The notes under the pieces: generated by a model
Database searches by the model: none
Seen by the model: the letters and a program-made list of their open reading frames with translations, nothing else
Told to the model about the DNA's origin: nothing
Source of the DNA: Candidatus Pedobacter colombiensis
GTDB taxonomy: Bacteria > Bacteroidota > Bacteroidia > Sphingobacteriales > Sphingobacteriaceae
Assembly (NCBI GenBank): GCA_029202485.1
Contig: CP119313.1
Coordinates: forward strand, 2,418,001 to 2,482,000
Direction: 5' to 3'
Length of the DNA stretch: 64,000 bases
Part shown: positions 24,805 to 34,905 of the stretch, one piece after another
Layout: each line of letters starts with the position of its first letter
How positions within the stretch are numbered: the stretch's first letter is position 1
Program-made: the position numbers and the translations under genes

Positions 24805-24880
24805 AAAACCAGGCTTATAAACTTAATTATCATAAAAATCACTTCTAATTGATAATTTATTGCTTATAAAACCTGGTTTT
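24805..24880. terminator. Large imperfect hairpin after the efflux operon
   Basis: AAAACCAGG (24805-24813) pairs with CCTGGTTTT (24872-24880), and an inner AATTATCA/TGATAATT helix (24825-24832/24850-24857) lies within. It is 62 bp past the last efflux gene, and on the minus strand it ends in TTTTATATT. Confidence 0.6.
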
Positions 24881-24942
24881 AACCAAAATACACTGAGATT
24901 ACCTAACTGGGTAACAATTGTGTGATATCGAAAATATCCCCC

Positions 24943-26352
24943 TTATAATCCCCCTCCTAGTGCTCGGTAAAGTTCGACTGTAGCGTTGAGTTGTGCCGTT
25001 TTAACGGTAGTTAGCTCCAACTCACTTTGCAATGAATTACTTTGGGCAGTAATTACTTCAAGATAATTGGCCATTCCGCTTTTAAATAATAAGTTGGCAT
25101 TTCGAACTGCCTGCTGCAGTGTATTTACTTTATCATTTGCAATGTCGTATTGCTGTTTTAATTTCTCAATTTTCACCAATTCATCAGAGACTTCGGTAAC
25201 TGCATTAAGTACTGACTGGCGGAATTGAATTACTGTTTTCTCTCTTTCAATTTTGGCTAATTCAAATTGCGTTTTTAATTGCCTGTTTTGAAGTAAGGGC
25301 TGTGTAATTCCCCCGGCTATCACACCAAATAACGAGGCCGGTAGGTTAAACCAATTGCTAGCTTTAAAGGAGTTCAAACCTGCACTTGCCGTAATGCTTA
25401 AAGATGGATACATATTTGCTTTGGCTATTCCTACTTTAGCATTGGCAATGGCTAAAGAGAGTTCTGCATTTTTAACATCCGGACGTCTACTCACCATCGC
25501 TGAGGGGTAACCTGCTGAAACCTGACTTGATACATTGGCTTTTTCAAGGCTTGCCAGGCGATCAACACTCCCCGGTAACCGACCGGTTAACATACGCAGT
25601 GCATTCTCCTGAATAGTTATATCCTGTTCAAATTTTGGAATCAACTGAGCTGCTACCAACTGCTGGGCTTTAGCTTGTTGGATAGCAAGTGAGGTTACCT
25701 GTCCGGCATCAAACTGCAGGTATATAATTTTTAAGGTGCTATCGCTTAAAGTCAGGTTCTTTTTAGCAATGGCAATTTGTGCATCCATCATTAGCAACCT
25801 GTAATATCCCTGGGCAACGCTTGCCACTAACTGAGTCTGTATGGCTTTTCTAGCCTCCTCAGTCTGTAAATAGGTTGCCAGTGCAGCTTGTTTCTGACTT
25901 TTTATTTTACCCCAAATATCTGCTTCCCAACTCAATCCCAGATTTGCATTAAAATCTTCGATGTGATTTGTATTTAAAAACTGACTGGTACTTAGGCCAT
26001 TTAGGCTGTTGTCTGAAGGACGATTTGAACTGCCGGTTACCTGTAAGTTTACTTTTGGCACATTACCAAGTTTTGATTGTTTCATCAACTGCTGTGCTGA
26101 TTCAATATTTTTGATGGCAATTTGCAAATCGTAATTTCGTACTAAAGCAGTATCTATAAGATTCCTTAGTTCTGCCTCATTAAAAAAATCTTTAATGGTC
26201 TGATCGGCAATGCTCAATGTATCGCTGCTCTGCGCGTTCCTGAAATGTTCAGGGATGGCTTTTATTGGCAGAGCCGTATCTTTTGATACTTTACATCCCC
26301 CGAGCACCAATAAAACGAGCAAATGAGCTAATGTTTTATTATATATGTTCAT
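24943..26352 (-). CDS. Efflux outer-membrane lipoprotein (NodT/OprM type)
   Basis: The 469-residue protein has a lipobox (VLGGC) and two outer-membrane efflux-protein repeats rich in long helices, with the family block GLSWEADIWGK and YPSLSITASAGL. It forms the trimeric outer-membrane channel of a tripartite RND pump. It is the last gene of the operon, 24 bp after the RND permease. Confidence 0.92.
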   Translation of the reverse strand: MNIYNKTLAHLLVLLVLGGCKVSKDTALPIKAIPEHFRNAQSSDTLSIADQTIKDFFNEAELRNLIDTALVRNYDLQIAIKNIESAQQLMKQSKLGNVPKVNLQVTGSSNRPSDNSLNGLSTSQFLNTNHIEDFNANLGLSWEADIWGKIKSQKQAALATYLQTEEARKAIQTQLVASVAQGYYRLLMMDAQIAIAKKNLTLSDSTLKIIYLQFDAGQVTSLAIQQAKAQQLVAAQLIPKFEQDITIQENALRMLTGRLPGSVDRLASLEKANVSSQVSAGYPSAMVSRRPDVKNAELSLAIANAKVGIAKANMYPSLSITASAGLNSFKASNWFNLPASLFGVIAGGITQPLLQNRQLKTQFELAKIEREKTVIQFRQSVLNAVTEVSDELVKIEKLKQQYDIANDKVNTLQQAVRNANLLFKSGMANYLEVITAQSNSLQSELELTTVKTAQLNATVELYRALGGGL

Positions 26353-26376
26353 TTTATCTTATTATTATTTAAAGAG

Positions 26377-29300
26377 TTAAGAATATACTATTTCTGAATC
26401 TACCTTTATCGATTCGGGCTGATGATTACTTTCACCCTGTGAAGGTTTACCCGACACTTTTTCTTGTAAACGCTGGAAGATTACAAACAATACGGGGATT
26501 AGCATCAATCCGAGGATTACCCCGGCAACCATTCCTCCTGCAGCACCAATACTGATCGAATGATTACCTTGTGCCGAAGGTCCGGAGGCAATACTCATTG
26601 GAAATAATCCTACAACAAATGCAAATGAGGTCATCAGAATTGGACGCAATCTTAACCTCGCTGCATCTAATGCGGCATTAACCAATGATAAGCCTGCTTT
26701 ACGACGCTGTATGGCAAACTCAACAATCAGGATCGCATTTTTAGCCAGTAGCCCAATTAACATGATTAATGCGACCTGTACATAAATGTTGTTTTCTATA
26801 CCGGTTAAACCTATAGTCACGAATACCCCCAATACTCCCGTAGGGACCGATAATATGACAGCTAAAGGCAAAATATAGCTTTCGTATTGTGCTGCCAGTA
26901 AAAAATATACAAATATTAAACATAAGAGAAATACAATGGTAGATTGTCCGTTTGAAGACATTTCTTCCCGTGTTTGCCCGGAAAATTCAAATCCATAACC
27001 TGAAGGCAATTGCTCTTTAGCTACTTCCTGTATGGCATTAATGGCATCACCGGAACTAAAACCGGGTTTTGGAATGGCGTTTACCTGGATTGAGTTAAAA
27101 AGATTGTAGCGCGATGCGGTTTCTGATCCAAAAACACGGGATAATTTTACCAGTGTCTTTATTGGGACCATCTCTCCTGTTTTGTTTTTAACAAACACCC
27201 GATCTATTGCAGATGGATCTGCCCTATCCGCAATATCTGCCTGAACCAATACACGATAATACTTCCCAAAGCGATTAAAATCCGAAGCTTGAGCACTACC
27301 AAAATAAGCTTGCATGGTTTGTAAAATATCACGCACATTAACACCTAATTGGTTTGCTTTTTCATCATCCACTTCTAGTTGCAATTGCGGATAATCAGCT
27401 TTAAAAGTGGTAAAGGCCACCGCAATTTCTTTGCGTTTCATTAGTTCTCCAATAAAATTATTGGCAATTCCACTAAATTTATCAAGCTTACCGCCGGTTT
27501 TATCTTGTAACACAAGATCCAGCGCTTCTACGTTACTAAAACCGGGAACAGTCGGGAAGCTAAACACAAAAAAACTACCACCACTTATGGTAGCTAATTT
27601 GCCTCTGATCACCTCCATAATTTCATTGATTTCCTGAACCTTACCTCTTTCTTTGGTAGGTTTTAACAGTACAAATACAACAGCTGATGAAGGACTATTG
27701 GATGAGGTCAGTAAGTTAAATCCTGTTATTGCGGTTACAAATCTTGAAGCCTCCAAAGAACGCAGTTCTGTCTCTGCCTGTTGCATGATTTTAGAGGTAC
27801 CATCTAATGAAGTTCCTGAAGGTGTATTCACTGCAATAGCCACAAAGCCTTGATCTTCTGTTGGAATAAAGCCTGTAGGTGTAGTACGCACCATCCAAAT
27901 GGTGGTTAATATGATAATGGCTAAGCCCCCCATACTCACAGCCTTGTTTTTGATCAGGAATTGCAAACCATTGATGTATCTATTGGTCATGGCATTGAAA
28001 CTGCTGTTAAATCCTGCGAAGAATTTCTCTTTAAAGCCTTTCTTAATTCCTTCAGCTTGATCTGTATGGTTACTCTTTAAAAATAAGGCAGCTAAAGCCG
28101 GACTTAATGTTAATGCGTTAATGGCTGATATAATAATGGCTGTTGCCATAGTAAAAGCAAACTGTCTGTAAAATACGCCTGTTGAACCTTCAAGGAAACC
28201 AACAGGTAAAAATACAGCTGACATAACTAATGTAATCGAAATAATGGCTCCACTGATCTCATGCATCGCTTCAGTAGTTGCCTGTTTGGCACCTATACGT
28301 CTATGTTCCATTTTAGCGTGTACGGCCTCGACGACTACAATCGCATCATCTACCACGATACCAATTGCAAGTACGAGCGCAAATAAAGTAAGGAGGTTGA
28401 TAGAAAAACCAAAGAGCTGCATAAAAAAGAAAGTACCCAAAATAGCCACTGGAACGGCAATGGCCGGGATTAATGTTGATCTGAAATCCTGAAGGAATAT
28501 AAATACAACTATAAACACCAGAATAAAGGCCTCTATAAGTGTGTGCACAACCTGTTCAATGGATTGATCAAGTGCTACTTTTGTACTGTAAAATATATTA
28601 TACTTTACACCTGCCGGAAAATCTTTGGCTGCTTTTTCCATCAGCTTATTGATGGCAATCTGTATTTCGTTGGCATTAGAACCTGCTAATTGTATAATGC
28701 CAAGTACCACACCTTTTTTGCCATTCAGACGAGTAAGACTATTATATGAATAGGCGCCAAACTCTACTCTACCTACATCTTTTAAACGTAATACCGAACC
28801 ATCAGCATTGGAGCGAATAGCTATATTTTCGTACTCTTCCGGTTTGGTAAGTTTGCCTTTATATTTAATAACATATTCAAAAACTTCCTTGCTACGCTCT
28901 CCAAAACGCCCGGGTGCAGCTTCCAGACTTTTATCTTGTATCGCAGCCATCACTTCGTTCGGCGTAATTTTATAGGTCGCCATTTGAGTTGGATTTAACC
29001 AAATCCGCATCGAATAATCCTTAACACCACCAAATATGCTGGCTGCTCCTACACCTGAAATACGTTTAATTTCGGGTATAATATTGATCTGTGCATAATT
29101 GGCGACAAAGGTCTGATCGTATTTCTTTTCATCTTCAGTATACATCCCGATAGCCATGATAAAGCTGTTCTGCTGTTTTGCGGTAATGATGCCTTGCTGC
29201 ACAACTTCGGAAGGCAATTGACTGGTTGCTTGTGTAACACGATTTTGTACGTTAACAGCCGCCTGGTCCGGATCGGTCCCTAGCTTAAAATAAACGGTAA

Positions 29301-29568
29301 TGGCCAATGTACCATCGTTACTTGCTGTTGAGCTCATGTAACTCATGTTTTCGACCCCATTGATGGATTCTTCCAATGATGGAGCCACTGAGCGGAGTAC
29401 AATTTCAGCATTAGCACCAGGGTAATTGGCTGTCACCAATACAGATGGTGGTGCAATATCAGGGAACTGCTGTAAGGGTAATTTGGTAAGGCTTAGTACT
29501 CCAAGTATGACCAATAAGATGGAGATTACAGTAGCCAATACCGGCCTTTGTATAAATATTTTGAACAT
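26377..29568 (-). CDS. RND multidrug efflux permease (HAE1/AcrB type)
   Basis: The 1063-residue protein starts MFKIFIQRPVLATVISILLV and has 12 helices in two halves with large periplasmic loops. The TM4 proton relay appears as GIVVDDAIVVVEA with the Asp pair typical of hydrophobe/amphiphile exporters. It is an inner-membrane proton antiporter for drugs, bile-like detergents or organic compounds. It lies between the adaptor and channel genes in one operon under a TetR regulator. Confidence 0.95.
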   Translation of the reverse strand: MFKIFIQRPVLATVISILLVILGVLSLTKLPLQQFPDIAPPSVLVTANYPGANAEIVLRSVAPSLEESINGVENMSYMSSTASNDGTLAITVYFKLGTDPDQAAVNVQNRVTQATSQLPSEVVQQGIITAKQQNSFIMAIGMYTEDEKKYDQTFVANYAQINIIPEIKRISGVGAASIFGGVKDYSMRIWLNPTQMATYKITPNEVMAAIQDKSLEAAPGRFGERSKEVFEYVIKYKGKLTKPEEYENIAIRSNADGSVLRLKDVGRVEFGAYSYNSLTRLNGKKGVVLGIIQLAGSNANEIQIAINKLMEKAAKDFPAGVKYNIFYSTKVALDQSIEQVVHTLIEAFILVFIVVFIFLQDFRSTLIPAIAVPVAILGTFFFMQLFGFSINLLTLFALVLAIGIVVDDAIVVVEAVHAKMEHRRIGAKQATTEAMHEISGAIISITLVMSAVFLPVGFLEGSTGVFYRQFAFTMATAIIISAINALTLSPALAALFLKSNHTDQAEGIKKGFKEKFFAGFNSSFNAMTNRYINGLQFLIKNKAVSMGGLAIIILTTIWMVRTTPTGFIPTEDQGFVAIAVNTPSGTSLDGTSKIMQQAETELRSLEASRFVTAITGFNLLTSSNSPSSAVVFVLLKPTKERGKVQEINEIMEVIRGKLATISGGSFFVFSFPTVPGFSNVEALDLVLQDKTGGKLDKFSGIANNFIGELMKRKEIAVAFTTFKADYPQLQLEVDDEKANQLGVNVRDILQTMQAYFGSAQASDFNRFGKYYRVLVQADIADRADPSAIDRVFVKNKTGEMVPIKTLVKLSRVFGSETASRYNLFNSIQVNAIPKPGFSSGDAINAIQEVAKEQLPSGYGFEFSGQTREEMSSNGQSTIVFLLCLIFVYFLLAAQYESYILPLAVILSVPTGVLGVFVTIGLTGIENNIYVQVALIMLIGLLAKNAILIVEFAIQRRKAGLSLVNAALDAARLRLRPILMTSFAFVVGLFPMSIASGPSAQGNHSISIGAAGGMVAGVILGLMLIPVLFVIFQRLQEKVSGKPSQGESNHQPESIKVDSEIVYS

Positions 29569-29591
29569 AACTGTTAATGTTTAATGTCTAA

Positions 29592-30776
29592 TTAGTTTTT
29601 AGCAACTTTGTCTGTTGCTCTTTTTGGCGCAATCACCGCGCCTTCCTGCAGGCGGTCGAGCCCACTTAATACAATCTGATCACCGGCTTTTATACCATCT
29701 TTTACTAGGTAATTGGTTCCTGTTTTCCCAATTACAGTAATAGCTTGCTTTTTCACTTTATTGCTGTCTGCAACGGTAAATACGAATATTTTATCCTGTA
29801 CTTCTATGGTGGCTATTTGTGGTACCACAAGTGTATTGTTGTGTTGCAGGCTTAGTTGTATTTTTCCGGTGTTGCCAGACCTTAATAAACCTTGCGGATT
29901 GGGAAATTTAGCCCGCACGGTAATTGCACCTGTAGTCTTATCAAATTGCCCGTCAATCACATCTATTTTTCCTAATCTGGCATATTCAGTATTGTCGGCC
30001 AGAATTAATTTCACGGCAGGTAGTTGTTTGATTTTATCACTTAGCGTTTGTCCGGGATATTGTTCCTTAAAATTCACAAAGTCTTTTTCTCCAAGAGAGA
30101 AATATACGTGCACATCATGTACATCCGACAATTGAGTCAAGGCATCTACATCAGCTGGCGCTACCAAACTTCCTTGCTTTTTAGCTAGTCGACCAATATA
30201 ACCACTTACCGGCGCCTTAATTAGCGTATAGCCAAGGTTTATAGATGCCGTAGAAACATTTGCTTTTGCCTGTTCTATATTAGCTTTTGCCACCTGTGCG
30301 GTAGCTTTCGCTGATTTCAATTGAAATTCGGATATTACCTTATTCTGAACCAGTGGTGTTAGACGTTCTACTTCAAGTTGTGCATTGATTAAAGTTGCTT
30401 CTGCCGAATGTTGAGCGGCAATAGCGTTGTTTAAAGAAGCACGATATTGCTGATCATTTATTTTAAATATTGGTTGTCCAACATTTACAAAGGCGCCTTC
30501 GTCAACGTATACTTTTTCCAAACTTCCACTAACCTGAGGTCTAACTTCTACATTAACTGTCCCCTCTATAGCAGCCGGGTATTCCTGAAAGGTTGTTTCT
30601 GTACCTGAAGTTACGCTGGCTACAGGTAAATCCGGTGGTCCCGGTGCTACAGCCTGTGGAGTTTTACTGCTGCAACTATATAAAAATAAGACTAATAGTA
30701 ACGCTGTTAACTTTATAACGTTATTAGATGATCTAACGGTGTTAAATAATAATTGGTAAAAGGATTTATATTTCAT
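29592..30776 (-). CDS. RND efflux periplasmic adaptor (AcrA/MexA type)
   Basis: The 394-residue protein has a lipobox at FLYSC, a lipoyl half (VEVRPQVSGSLEKVYVDEG), a coiled-coil hairpin (about 115-185), the second lipoyl half (APVSGYIGRLAKKQGS) and beta-barrel domains. The segment before the lipobox is long (34 residues), but no other start codon is evident. Two copies of the TetR palindrome fall inside its first 26 codons, so repressor binding could reach into the coding region. Confidence 0.93.
   Translation of the reverse strand: MKYKSFYQLLFNTVRSSNNVIKLTALLLVLFLYSCSSKTPQAVAPGPPDLPVASVTSGTETTFQEYPAAIEGTVNVEVRPQVSGSLEKVYVDEGAFVNVGQPIFKINDQQYRASLNNAIAAQHSAEATLINAQLEVERLTPLVQNKVISEFQLKSAKATAQVAKANIEQAKANVSTASINLGYTLIKAPVSGYIGRLAKKQGSLVAPADVDALTQLSDVHDVHVYFSLGEKDFVNFKEQYPGQTLSDKIKQLPAVKLILADNTEYARLGKIDVIDGQFDKTTGAITVRAKFPNPQGLLRSGNTGKIQLSLQHNNTLVVPQIATIEVQDKIFVFTVADSNKVKKQAITVIGKTGTNYLVKDGIKAGDQIVLSGLDRLQEGAVIAPKRATDKVAKN
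30699..30744. promoter_or_regulatory. Two TetR-type palindromes inside the 5' end of the adaptor gene
   Basis: TAACGCTGTTA (30699-30709) and TAACGGTGTTA (30734-30744) fit the pattern TAAC-N3-GTTA, which recurs upstream. They lie within the adaptor's first 26 codons. Confidence 0.5.
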
Positions 30777-30802
30777 GAGAATTGAGTTTATAATTTGTGA
30801 TA

Positions 30803-30831
30803 TAACGTGTTTAAGTAATTTAACAGTGTTA
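30803..30831. promoter_or_regulatory. TetR-type operators between tetR and the pump genes
   Basis: TAACAGTGTTA (30821-30831) is a good copy of TAAC-N3-GTTA. A weaker one, TAACGTGTTTA, lies at 30803-30813, and both are followed by AAGTAATT. They lie in the 104-bp gap in front of the adaptor gene. Confidence 0.6.
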
Positions 30832-30880
30832 AGTAATTGATTTAAAAAACAGGCTTTTATGAAAAAAACCTGATAAAAAA

Positions 30881-31480
30881 TTAATCGTTTATATATTTAA
30901 TAATACCTTTTAATGCATCTCTTAAAATATGTTGATTCATTTCTTCGTCTCTTCCTTTATTTACCATATTAATAGAGATCAGGCCATGTATAATAGACCA
31001 AAAAGTATAATATTTTCTGCATATCACACCTTCTTCCGGCTGTTCTGCCTTCATTAAGTCTTTAATTGTGTCGAAAAATAACTTGTCCAGAAAGTCAATT
31101 TCCGGCATTGATTTTTTTTGTTCGCAGCATACCATATCTACGCCAAACATCAACTGGTAAAACTCTTTGTACTTAAAAGCAAAATTCCAATAAGCAATCC
31201 ACATGGCTTCCAGTTGCTCGTCTGTTTTCGTGTATTTAGCTTTAGCAGCTTTAATCTCTTTACCGAGAACAATGTATCCCTGTCTCGTTAATTCTAATAA
31301 TATCCCTTCTTTATTAGAAAAGTACTCGTAAATGATTGGCGCAGTGTATTCTATCTTATCTGCAATTTTCCTCATGCTTAATGCTTGCCACCCATCCTCT
31401 TTAACGATTTGTAAGGCTGCTTCGAGGATATTAGCCCTCGTTTCTTCTTTTAACCTTTGTATGCGTTCTTTACTTCCCAT
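30881..31480 (-). CDS. TetR/AcrR-family repressor of the efflux operon
   Basis: The 199-residue protein has an N-terminal TetR helix-turn-helix (ILEAALQIVKEDGWQALSMR, then KIEYTAPIIYEYFSNKEGIL) and a helical ligand-binding domain of the WHG type. It is the first gene before the adaptor, permease and channel genes on the same strand. Identical TAAC-N3-GTTA palindromes occur in front of it and in front of the pump genes, so it probably represses both until a pump substrate binds. Confidence 0.92.
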   Translation of the reverse strand: MGSKERIQRLKEETRANILEAALQIVKEDGWQALSMRKIADKIEYTAPIIYEYFSNKEGILLELTRQGYIVLGKEIKAAKAKYTKTDEQLEAMWIAYWNFAFKYKEFYQLMFGVDMVCCEQKKSMPEIDFLDKLFFDTIKDLMKAEQPEEGVICRKYYTFWSIIHGLISINMVNKGRDEEMNQHILRDALKGIIKYIND

Positions 31481-31508
31481 TACATTCTATTAAGATGTAT
31501 AAATAATC

Positions 31509-31519
31509 TAACACCGTTA
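31509..31519. promoter_or_regulatory. TetR operator upstream of tetR
   Basis: TAACACCGTTA is the reverse complement of the site at 30734-30744 and lies 29 bp before the tetR start, as expected for autorepression. Confidence 0.65.
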
Positions 31520-31667
31520 AGCAAATCTATAAACAGTTCTTTAAGTATGTATCATTCATTTGTCAATAAATTAATCAGCATAGCTTTTTTAGATTTAACA
31601 TTAAAAATTAACTGAAATAAAATTAAGCATATCGCCTTAATAATTGCAAATTAGCGTTTCTATTTAA

Positions 31668-32717
31668 ATGGGAATAAGCATGAACAACAGCGTTACATTA
31701 AGAGATATTGCCAAAGCGCTTAATTTATCTATTTCTACAATTTCAAAGGCTTTAAATGACAGTCATGAAATTGGTGCAGAAACAAAGCAGAAGGTTTTAG
31801 ATTATGCTAAAAAGCATCATTATTCACCCAATAGAATGGCTAAGGGCCTAAAAGAAGGTAAGAGCAGGTCTATCGGTGTTGTGGTGTGTTCTTTAGATAA
31901 TAATGTGATTGCCCAGATGCTGGATGGGATTCATAAGGCAAGTTCTGATAAATCCTATCAGATCATCATCATGCAGAGTAAGGAGTCTGAGAAATTAGAA
32001 AGTGCTTGTATTGAATTGCTCTATGCTGGTGGAGTTGACGGAATACTGATCTCACCGGCTTATGAAACGATAAATTTTAGTTATCTGAACTCTTTACAGG
32101 CATCCGGTTTACCTATAGTTCTATTTGATCGCCTGATCGATCAGATTAATACACATAAGGTTGGTGCGGATAATTTTAAAGGGGCTTATGATGCAACCAT
32201 GCATCTGATTAATAATGGGTACAAAAATATTGCACATTTGAATACCAATACTATTCTTAGCATTGCCACAGATCGTTTAAATGGATATAAACACGCGCTT
32301 GTCGATAGCGGAATAAAGTATAGACCTGAATTGTTGCGGTCCTGCAATTATACAGATGCGAACAAACTGAATGAAGACCTGGAACAAGCTATTAAATACT
32401 ACATGAGCTTACCGGATAAACCTGATGCCATTTTTACAGCCACTGATCAGATCAGTACCAGATGCCTGGTGTTGTTGAATAAATTGGGTTATAAAATTCC
32501 AGAGGATGTTGCGCTGATTGGGTTTACCAATACAGAACTGGCTGATGCAATGAACCCAGCTTTGAGTACAGTACATCAGCCAGCTTTCGAGATCGGTCAG
32601 CTTGCTGCTGAAAAGCTAATCTCACTGATTGAAAAGAAAAACCTTGATGATGGTTACGAAACTATTATGCTACCCACTCATATTAAAGTGAGGGCCTCAT
32701 CACAGCCAAAAAATTAA
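31668..32717 (+). CDS. LacI-family regulator 1 (hexuronate genes)
   Basis: The 349-residue protein has the LacI helix-turn-helix (TLRDIAKALNLSISTISKAL) and hinge, followed by a periplasmic-binding-protein-like sensor domain with ICLxDR-type signatures (IVLFDRLIDQ). It converges on the mannonate dehydratase gene with a 4-bp overlap of ends and lies beside KDG kinase and KDPG aldolase genes, so control of uronate catabolism is likely. An ATG four codons downstream is an equal start. Confidence 0.9.
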   Translation: MGISMNNSVTLRDIAKALNLSISTISKALNDSHEIGAETKQKVLDYAKKHHYSPNRMAKGLKEGKSRSIGVVVCSLDNNVIAQMLDGIHKASSDKSYQIIIMQSKESEKLESACIELLYAGGVDGILISPAYETINFSYLNSLQASGLPIVLFDRLIDQINTHKVGADNFKGAYDATMHLINNGYKNIAHLNTNTILSIATDRLNGYKHALVDSGIKYRPELLRSCNYTDANKLNEDLEQAIKYYMSLPDKPDAIFTATDQISTRCLVLLNKLGYKIPEDVALIGFTNTELADAMNPALSTVHQPAFEIGQLAAEKLISLIEKKNLDDGYETIMLPTHIKVRASSQPKN

Positions 32718-33889
32718 TAATTTCCGGTAACCCCCAATTCCAATCCACGTAATTCTGCCAGGCCACGTAAACGTCCAATTGCCGAATATCCCGGGTTGGT
32801 AACCTTGTTTAGATCGTCCAGCATTTGATGACCGTGATCTGGTCTGAATGGTATTGGCTCAGCTCTGCGCGCATTTTCTGCAACAACAGCTTTCATAATT
32901 TCGTACATATTTACATCGCCTCCCAAGTGGTCTGCTTCATAAAAATTACCTTCTTCATCTTTGGTTACATTGCGAAGATGCAGGAAGTATACCCGCTCTT
33001 TTACTGCCTCAAAAATTTCAGGAAGGTTGTTTGACATACCAGCACCTAGCGATCCCGTACAATAGCAAATACCATTAAAAGGCTTGTCTACACTTCTCAG
33101 AATATCTACCAGATCTTCTTTTGTACTTGCAATACGTGGCAATCCAAGTATTGAGTAAGGAGGGTCATCCGGGTGAATGGTCATGTTTATTCCGGTTTCT
33201 TCACATACATCCGCAATTCCATTAAGGAAATAAGCCAGATTTTTCTTTAAACCGTCTCTGCCAATGGTTTTATATTCCTCGATGCTGGCGCGTAATGCTT
33301 CTAGTTCAATTCCTTTTTCATTGGGTATCCCCATCAAGACATTGATTTTTAACTCATTCAGCTCATCTGTATTCATTGTAGCAAAACGTTCCTTAGCTCT
33401 GTTTTTTAAGCTTTCAGAATAATCTGCACCCGCTCCTTCCCTTTTCAGGATAAAAAGATCAAAAACTGCCAGGTCTAACCAGTTAAAATATAAAGCTTTT
33501 GAACCGTCAGTCATGGTTAAATCCAATTGTGTCCGTGTCCAATCAAGCACTGGCATAAAGTTATAGCATACTGTTTTGATGCCACATTTTGCCAGGTTTC
33601 TTAGTGTAGTTTTGTAATTTTCAATATAGCTGTCTGCGTCAGGTCTACGCGTTTTGATGGCCTCATGAACCGGAACACTTTCTACCACTGCCCAGGTTAA
33701 TCCGGCAGCTTCAATAATTGATTTTCTTTCAATGATGTCTTCCAATGGCCATACGTCGCCATGTGGAACATGATGTAATGCACTCACAATTCCTGTAGCA
33801 CCAGCTTGTTTTACATCCTGTAAAGTAACCGGGTCTATTGGACCATACCAACGCCAGGTTTGTAATAATTTATGTTTTGCTGTATTCAT
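32714..33889 (-). CDS. uxuA: Mannonate dehydratase
   Basis: The 391-residue protein shows the UxuA pattern: TWRWYGPIDPVTL at the start, HHVPHGDVWPLEDI, TIHPDDPPYSILGLPRI, and the metal-binding C-terminal RPDHGHQMLDD. It dehydrates D-mannonate to 2-keto-3-deoxygluconate (KDG) in the cytoplasm. It lies 21 bp downstream of an SDR gene that probably supplies D-mannonate from fructuronate. Confidence 0.95.
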   Translation of the reverse strand: MNTAKHKLLQTWRWYGPIDPVTLQDVKQAGATGIVSALHHVPHGDVWPLEDIIERKSIIEAAGLTWAVVESVPVHEAIKTRRPDADSYIENYKTTLRNLAKCGIKTVCYNFMPVLDWTRTQLDLTMTDGSKALYFNWLDLAVFDLFILKREGAGADYSESLKNRAKERFATMNTDELNELKINVLMGIPNEKGIELEALRASIEEYKTIGRDGLKKNLAYFLNGIADVCEETGINMTIHPDDPPYSILGLPRIASTKEDLVDILRSVDKPFNGICYCTGSLGAGMSNNLPEIFEAVKERVYFLHLRNVTKDEEGNFYEADHLGGDVNMYEIMKAVVAENARRAEPIPFRPDHGHQMLDDLNKVTNPGYSAIGRLRGLAELRGLELGVTGNY

Positions 33890-33910
33890 TTTATATCGTT
33901 GTTATCAATT

Positions 33911-34732
33911 TTATACGCCACTGTAAGCATTAAATCCCCCATCAACCAAAATGGTTTCCCCATTTACAAAAGCTGAAGCATCACTTAGTAAATAAATAAG
34001 TGTACCATTTAACTCTTCCGGATTGCCCAAACGCCCAAAAGGAGTATGATTTACGAAACGTTGTGCACGATCTGTAAAAGTTCCATCGGCATTGGTAAGT
34101 AAGGAACGGTTTTGATCTGTTAAGAATACGCCAGGTGCAAGTGCATTTACCCTTACTTTATCTCCGTAACGTTGTGCCAGTTCAACTGCCATCCATTTGG
34201 TATAGCCTTCTATTGCATTTTTGCCCATCGTATAGCCCAAAACACGGGTTAAAGGTCGTTGTGCGGCCAATGATGAAATGTTGACAATAGAACCTTTACC
34301 TTTTTCGGCAATTACCCGTCCAAATACATGTGTTGGATAAACTGTACCAAACAGGTTTAATTCAACTGCTTTTTGGGTATCGGTGATATTTATATCAAAT
34401 AGGTTCTGATCCGGTCCAATCGTAGCACCCGGAATATTTCCTCCCGCTGCATTTACCAATCCATCAATAGTACCCCATGTGCTTAATATTTGGTTCTTAG
34501 CAGCTATCAGTGCTTCTTCATTCAATACATCGGTGATTACAGCAATCGCTTCTCCACCATTCTCTGTAATGGCTTTTACACGCTCATTGGCTTTCTCTTC
34601 ATTTCGACCCAAAATGGCAACTTTTGCTCCGGCAGCTGCAACAGCTGATGCAAAAGATTCTCCTAATACACCTGTAGCACCTGTGATTACGATTACCTTG
34701 TTTTCTAGCGAAAACAGATCTTTGCTCTTCAT
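33911..34732 (-). CDS. SDR oxidoreductase, probable D-fructuronate reductase
   Basis: The 273-residue classical short-chain dehydrogenase has TGATGVLGESFA (cofactor glycine motif), NAAGG, the catalytic Ser in NISSLAA and Y-x3-K in YTMGK. It is the first gene of a two-gene unit with uxuA, which suggests it interconverts D-fructuronate and D-mannonate, replacing the unrelated UxuB of E. coli. That role comes from context. Confidence 0.85.
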   Translation of the reverse strand: MKSKDLFSLENKVIVITGATGVLGESFASAVAAAGAKVAILGRNEEKANERVKAITENGGEAIAVITDVLNEEALIAAKNQILSTWGTIDGLVNAAGGNIPGATIGPDQNLFDINITDTQKAVELNLFGTVYPTHVFGRVIAEKGKGSIVNISSLAAQRPLTRVLGYTMGKNAIEGYTKWMAVELAQRYGDKVRVNALAPGVFLTDQNRSLLTNADGTFTDRAQRFVNHTPFGRLGNPEELNGTLIYLLSDASAFVNGETILVDGGFNAYSGV

Positions 34733-34812
34733 ACAATCAATTTAAACTGGTTACTTAATTCTATCAATGTTAATGAAATTTACTGTTTGAAGTCAATAAT
34801 CAGCACTAAATA

Positions 34813-34831
34813 TTTACGAAATCGTTTGAAA
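34813..34831. promoter_or_regulatory. LacI-type operator candidate between the fructuronate-reductase and KDG kinase genes
   Basis: TTTACGAAATCGTTTGAAA has the central CG and A/T-rich arms of LacI-family sites. Its first 14 bases match TTTACGCAATCGTT at 45182 in front of the transporter gene except for one base. It lies in the divergent promoter region. Confidence 0.45.
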
Positions 34832-34905
34832 TTTATTAAATAAATTAGTTTACTTCTATTTAATTGCAAGAACCTGTATTATTGCAATCTGAAATTATTA
34901 AATAT

